Below, in pieces: positions 61,748 through 64,000 of a DNA stretch of 64,000 nt. The DNA comes from Cloacibacterium caeni (GTDB lineage Bacteria > Bacteroidota > Bacteroidia > Flavobacteriales > Weeksellaceae), in contig NZ_OU015321.1 in the NCBI RefSeq assembly GCF_907163105.1, positions 930,001-994,000 of the forward strand, given 5' to 3'. Every line of letters begins with the position of its first letter. Within the stretch, counting starts at the first letter, position 1. The notes below the pieces were generated by a model. It had not been told where the DNA came from, did no database searches, and saw nothing but the letters and a program-made list of their open reading frames with translations. The position numbers were made by a program, and so were the translations under genes.

Positions 61748-63081
61748 CAATAGCGTCCTAAATAAAAAAATAAGAAGGAATTAAAGTAACTCAAAGTATC
61801 TTTGAGGTTGTACAACAAAAAAACCTTCTTATGGATTCAAAATTAACATTATTTTCCCAAATCATTTCAAAAATAGACCGAGGGATTTTCAAAAAAATAG
61901 TAATTGAGAAGAAAACCGATTACCGAAATAAAGGATTTGATAGTTGGAACCACTTAGTTTCTATGCTTTTCTGTCATTTTGCCAAAAGCACTTCGGTTCG
62001 GGACATTTCCAACGGGCTTCGCAGTGCCACAGGAAACCTGAATCATTTAGGGATAAAAACAGCACCTTCCAAATCTTCTATTAGCTACCAGAATGGAAAA
62101 CGAGATGCAGATTTGTTTAAAGACGTGTATTTCAAACTATTAGAACAATTAGGACAGCACACGAAAGAAAGACGGATAAAACTCAAAATAAAAGTTCCTG
62201 TCTATTTATTAGATTCTACCCTTATTTCTCTATGCCTGTCTTTGTTCGATTGGGCAACATATCGAACTAAAAAAGGAGCCGTGAAAATGCATACCTTACT
62301 TGAATATGACGGGAAACTTCCTGTTTATGTGAATATTACCAAAGGAAGTGTTGCTGATAACAAGGGAGCGGAAAACATTCCTTTGGAAAAGGGAGCAGTC
62401 ATTGTTGCAGACCGATTCTATAACGATTTTCCAATGCTCTCTATTTGGGACAGCAAAGGTGTTTTCTTCGTAATAAGACATAAAGAAAATCTGAAATTTG
62501 AAACTTTACAGGAACGAGAACTTCCACCAAAAGGAGCTCAAAGCATCCTAAAAGACGAAGAAATAGTACTCTCAAATCCTTTATCCAAAGAAAAATATCC
62601 AAAAAAATTAAGAAGAGTGGCTATTTGGGATAATGAAAACAAGCAAACCATTGAAATGATTTCCAATAATTTCTCTTGGGCTGCTTCTACCATAGCAGAA
62701 TTATACAAGCAAAGATGGCAAATTGAGATCTTTTTTAGAGATATCAAGCAGTTGCTTCACATCAAAACCTTCATTGGAACTTCTGAAAATGCAGTGAAAA
62801 TCCAAATCTGGACGGCACTTATCACTATTCTCATTCTGAAATACCTGAAATCCATCGCTAAATATAATTGGCAATTATCAAATCTGGTAGCTTTTATCCG
62901 ATTGAATATTTTTGTTAAAATTAATCTTCAATTTTGGCTCGACAAACCATTTGAGCAACCGCCTGAAACCCCCAAAAACTATTATCAAGGGGTTCTTTTT
63001 TGAAATTAAATGTAAAGCTAAATGTAAAATAGGTATTTAGGCTGTTTCTATTTTTAATAATTTTTATTTAGGACAGTATTG
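61748..63081 (+). mobile_element. complete IS4-family insertion sequence
   Basis: 1334 bp. Terminal inverted repeats at 61748-61768 and 63061-63081 agree at 19 of 21 positions (inner part GTCCTAAATAAAAA identical). Flanked by a 9-bp direct repeat CAAAATAAT (61739-61747 and 63082-63090), the target duplication. One intact transposase. Complete ends and duplication point to a recent insertion. Confidence 0.93.
61831..63003 (+). CDS. IS4-family DDE transposase
   Basis: 390 residues. N-terminal DUF4372-like region (SKIDRGIFKKIVIEKKTDYRNKGFDSWNHLVSMLFCHFAKSTSVRDIS), then the RNase-H fold: VYLLDSTLISLCLSLFDW (first Asp), IVADRFYND (second Asp) and the YREK signature YKQRWQIEIFFRDIK (third acidic residue Glu). 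Frame intact, so the element may be active. Confidence 0.95.
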   Translation: MDSKLTLFSQIISKIDRGIFKKIVIEKKTDYRNKGFDSWNHLVSMLFCHFAKSTSVRDISNGLRSATGNLNHLGIKTAPSKSSISYQNGKRDADLFKDVYFKLLEQLGQHTKERRIKLKIKVPVYLLDSTLISLCLSLFDWATYRTKKGAVKMHTLLEYDGKLPVYVNITKGSVADNKGAENIPLEKGAVIVADRFYNDFPMLSIWDSKGVFFVIRHKENLKFETLQERELPPKGAQSILKDEEIVLSNPLSKEKYPKKLRRVAIWDNENKQTIEMISNNFSWAASTIAELYKQRWQIEIFFRDIKQLLHIKTFIGTSENAVKIQIWTALITILILKYLKSIAKYNWQLSNLVAFIRLNIFVKINLQFWLDKPFEQPPETPKNYYQGVLF

Positions 63082-63092
63082 CAAAATAATCA

Positions 63093-63893
63093 TTAATTTG
63101 AAAATTCCTTATTCATCGCCTTTATAGAGAAGACTAAAGGCACTTTTTTATCAAATTTACTGATTCTATACTTCCCTTTTTCTACTTCTACAGTGTGTTT
63201 AAAACATGCATACGGTGACCAATCGTATTCTAGAAAGTGTTTAAACTCCAAATTTTGGTTGATTAAACTTTGAAATACTTCAGAAAGTGCATGATTCCAC
63301 ATGACATATTCTTGAGTAATCGCCGCATCTTTATCTGCATAAGTTCCTTCGTAGGTTTCTACAATAGGTTCTGATGATTGGTAATCATAAGCAATTTTGG
63401 TAAAATCATCATCAAACATCCAAATTACAGGATGAAACTCTACCATGATGAATTCGCCATTGGGTTTAAGAAAATGCTGAATTATTTTTGCCCATTTTTC
63501 TAAATCTGGAAGCCAACCAATCACACCATAAGTGGTAAAAATGATGTCAAATTTCTCCTCTAAAACATTTGGTAAATCATATACATTCGATTCTATAAAG
63601 TTGACATCCACTCCACATTTTTCGGCCAATATTCTGGCTTCAACAATGGCTTTGTCTGATAAATCTACTGCAGTAACTTCGGCTCCCATTCTTGCCAAAG
63701 AAATAGAATCTTGACCAAAATGACATTGCAAATGCAGCATTTTCTTTCCTTTAATATCTCCTAAAAGGTCCAATTCTGGCTCATTGAGAGAAGTTCTTCC
63801 TGCAATAAATTCATCTACAAAATAGAAATCAGATTTTAAGTGATAATCTACTTTTGCGTTCCAAGAATTTTTATTGATATTGATATAATCCAT
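63093..63893 (-). CDS. class I SAM-dependent methyltransferase
   Basis: 266 residues. SAM-binding motif I variant MLHLQCHFGQDSISLARMGAEVTAVDLSDKAI (about 50-83), motif II region EEKFDIIFTTYGVIGWLPDLEKWAKII, and motif III LKPNGEFIMVEFHPVIW. This HLQCHFGQD subgroup is of unknown substrate. Its terminator was probably at 61641-61663 and is now 1.4 kb away behind the IS, which inserted 3 bp after... the 3' untranslated part. Confidence 0.9.
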   Translation of the reverse strand: MDYININKNSWNAKVDYHLKSDFYFVDEFIAGRTSLNEPELDLLGDIKGKKMLHLQCHFGQDSISLARMGAEVTAVDLSDKAIVEARILAEKCGVDVNFIESNVYDLPNVLEEKFDIIFTTYGVIGWLPDLEKWAKIIQHFLKPNGEFIMVEFHPVIWMFDDDFTKIAYDYQSSEPIVETYEGTYADKDAAITQEYVMWNHALSEVFQSLINQNLEFKHFLEYDWSPYACFKHTVEVEKGKYRISKFDKKVPLVFSIKAMNKEFSN

Positions 63894-64000
63894 TGTTTTT
63901 TAATTTGTTCAAAGATAAATTAAATGCACAAATCCTATAATGTTTTAATTTAATTTTGTAACTTTAATGGGTGATAATAAAATAATTTTGTAATCACAAC
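63894..64000. other. right edge, no feature seen
   Basis: 107 bp of AT-rich sequence upstream of the methyltransferase gene. No gene or clear promoter motif was recognised. Confidence 0.4.

Overview
Organism. The base composition is AT-rich. Recognisable promoters carry the Bacteroidetes -7 element TAnnTTTG, and several secreted proteins are of flavobacterial type (a type IX secretion type-B cargo, SprB-like repeats, OmpP1/FadL). Gene content (DUF2891, pruA, mnmE, acyl-CoA dehydrogenase/ligase) points to Flavobacteriia, most likely Weeksellaceae of the Chryseobacterium/Cloacibacterium kind. The genus is an inference.

Layout. (1) 1-13.8 kb is chromosomal: a partial DUF2891 protein, a divergent acyl-CoA dehydrogenase / acyl-CoA ligase pair, small envelope proteins, and a 2.4-kaa surface protein with 18 SprB-type tandem repeats and a T9SS type-B C-terminus. 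(2) 13,795-33,191 is a ~19.4 kb mobilizable genomic island inserted in the 3' end of mnmE (trmE). It is bounded by an 18-bp direct repeat that matches the family of mnmE-end att sites. A tyrosine integrase lies next to mnmE, followed by an excisionase-like HTH, a primase, a VirE-like gene broken by an in-frame amber stop, MobC, a short MOBP-type relaxase and a partner. The cargo is a Zn/Cd/Co-type metal efflux operon: DUF6660 protein, an RND pump fused to its outer-membrane channel, an adaptor, an ICMT-like protein and a P-type ATPase. Its upstream Fur-type regulator is reduced to a 49-residue remnant. The left part (14-17.4 kb) is a scrap-yard of conjugative-element genes: rteC, two HTH genes (one frameshifted), and a DUF4099 gene cut off against an inverted, frameshifted second rteC. 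(3) 33-36.5 kb holds mnmE, an L,D-transpeptidase lipoprotein, and a GIY-YIG nuclease gene sitting between two arrays of REP-like palindromes. (4) 36.5-51.5 kb is a defence island, all on the minus strand. In order of transcription it has hsdM, hsdS, a broken PD-(D/E)XK gene, a four-gene TIR / SLOG / TIR (ThsB-like) / TIR cassette, an AbiE toxin-antitoxin pair, hsdR, mcrB, mcrC and two tiny genes. (5) 51.7-64 kb is chromosomal again: periplasmic hydroxyisourate hydrolase, a 1.2 kb REP/BIME-like array, NhaC antiporter, Dps, FAD oxidoreductase, lipocalin, pruA, FadL, a complete IS4-family insertion with 9-bp target duplication, and a methyltransferase.

How it fits together. The type I R-M operon appears to have been opened between hsdS and hsdR and used as a docking site for other defence modules. 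The best candidate for an undescribed system is the TIR/SLOG cassette (45,175-48,257). It has three different TIR proteins, all keeping the predicted catalytic Glu, around a stand-alone SLOG ligand-sensor protein. This resembles Thoeris in parts but lacks its SIR2/SLOG ThsA effector. The mnmE island and the REP-like palindromes with compensating stem changes are the other two main points of interest.

Limits. All calls rest on reading the sequence and on family knowledge, with no database search. Two one-base losses in short A-runs inside the island (about 15,602 and 17,330) could be real decay or assembly error. No tRNA, rRNA or CRISPR array was seen.
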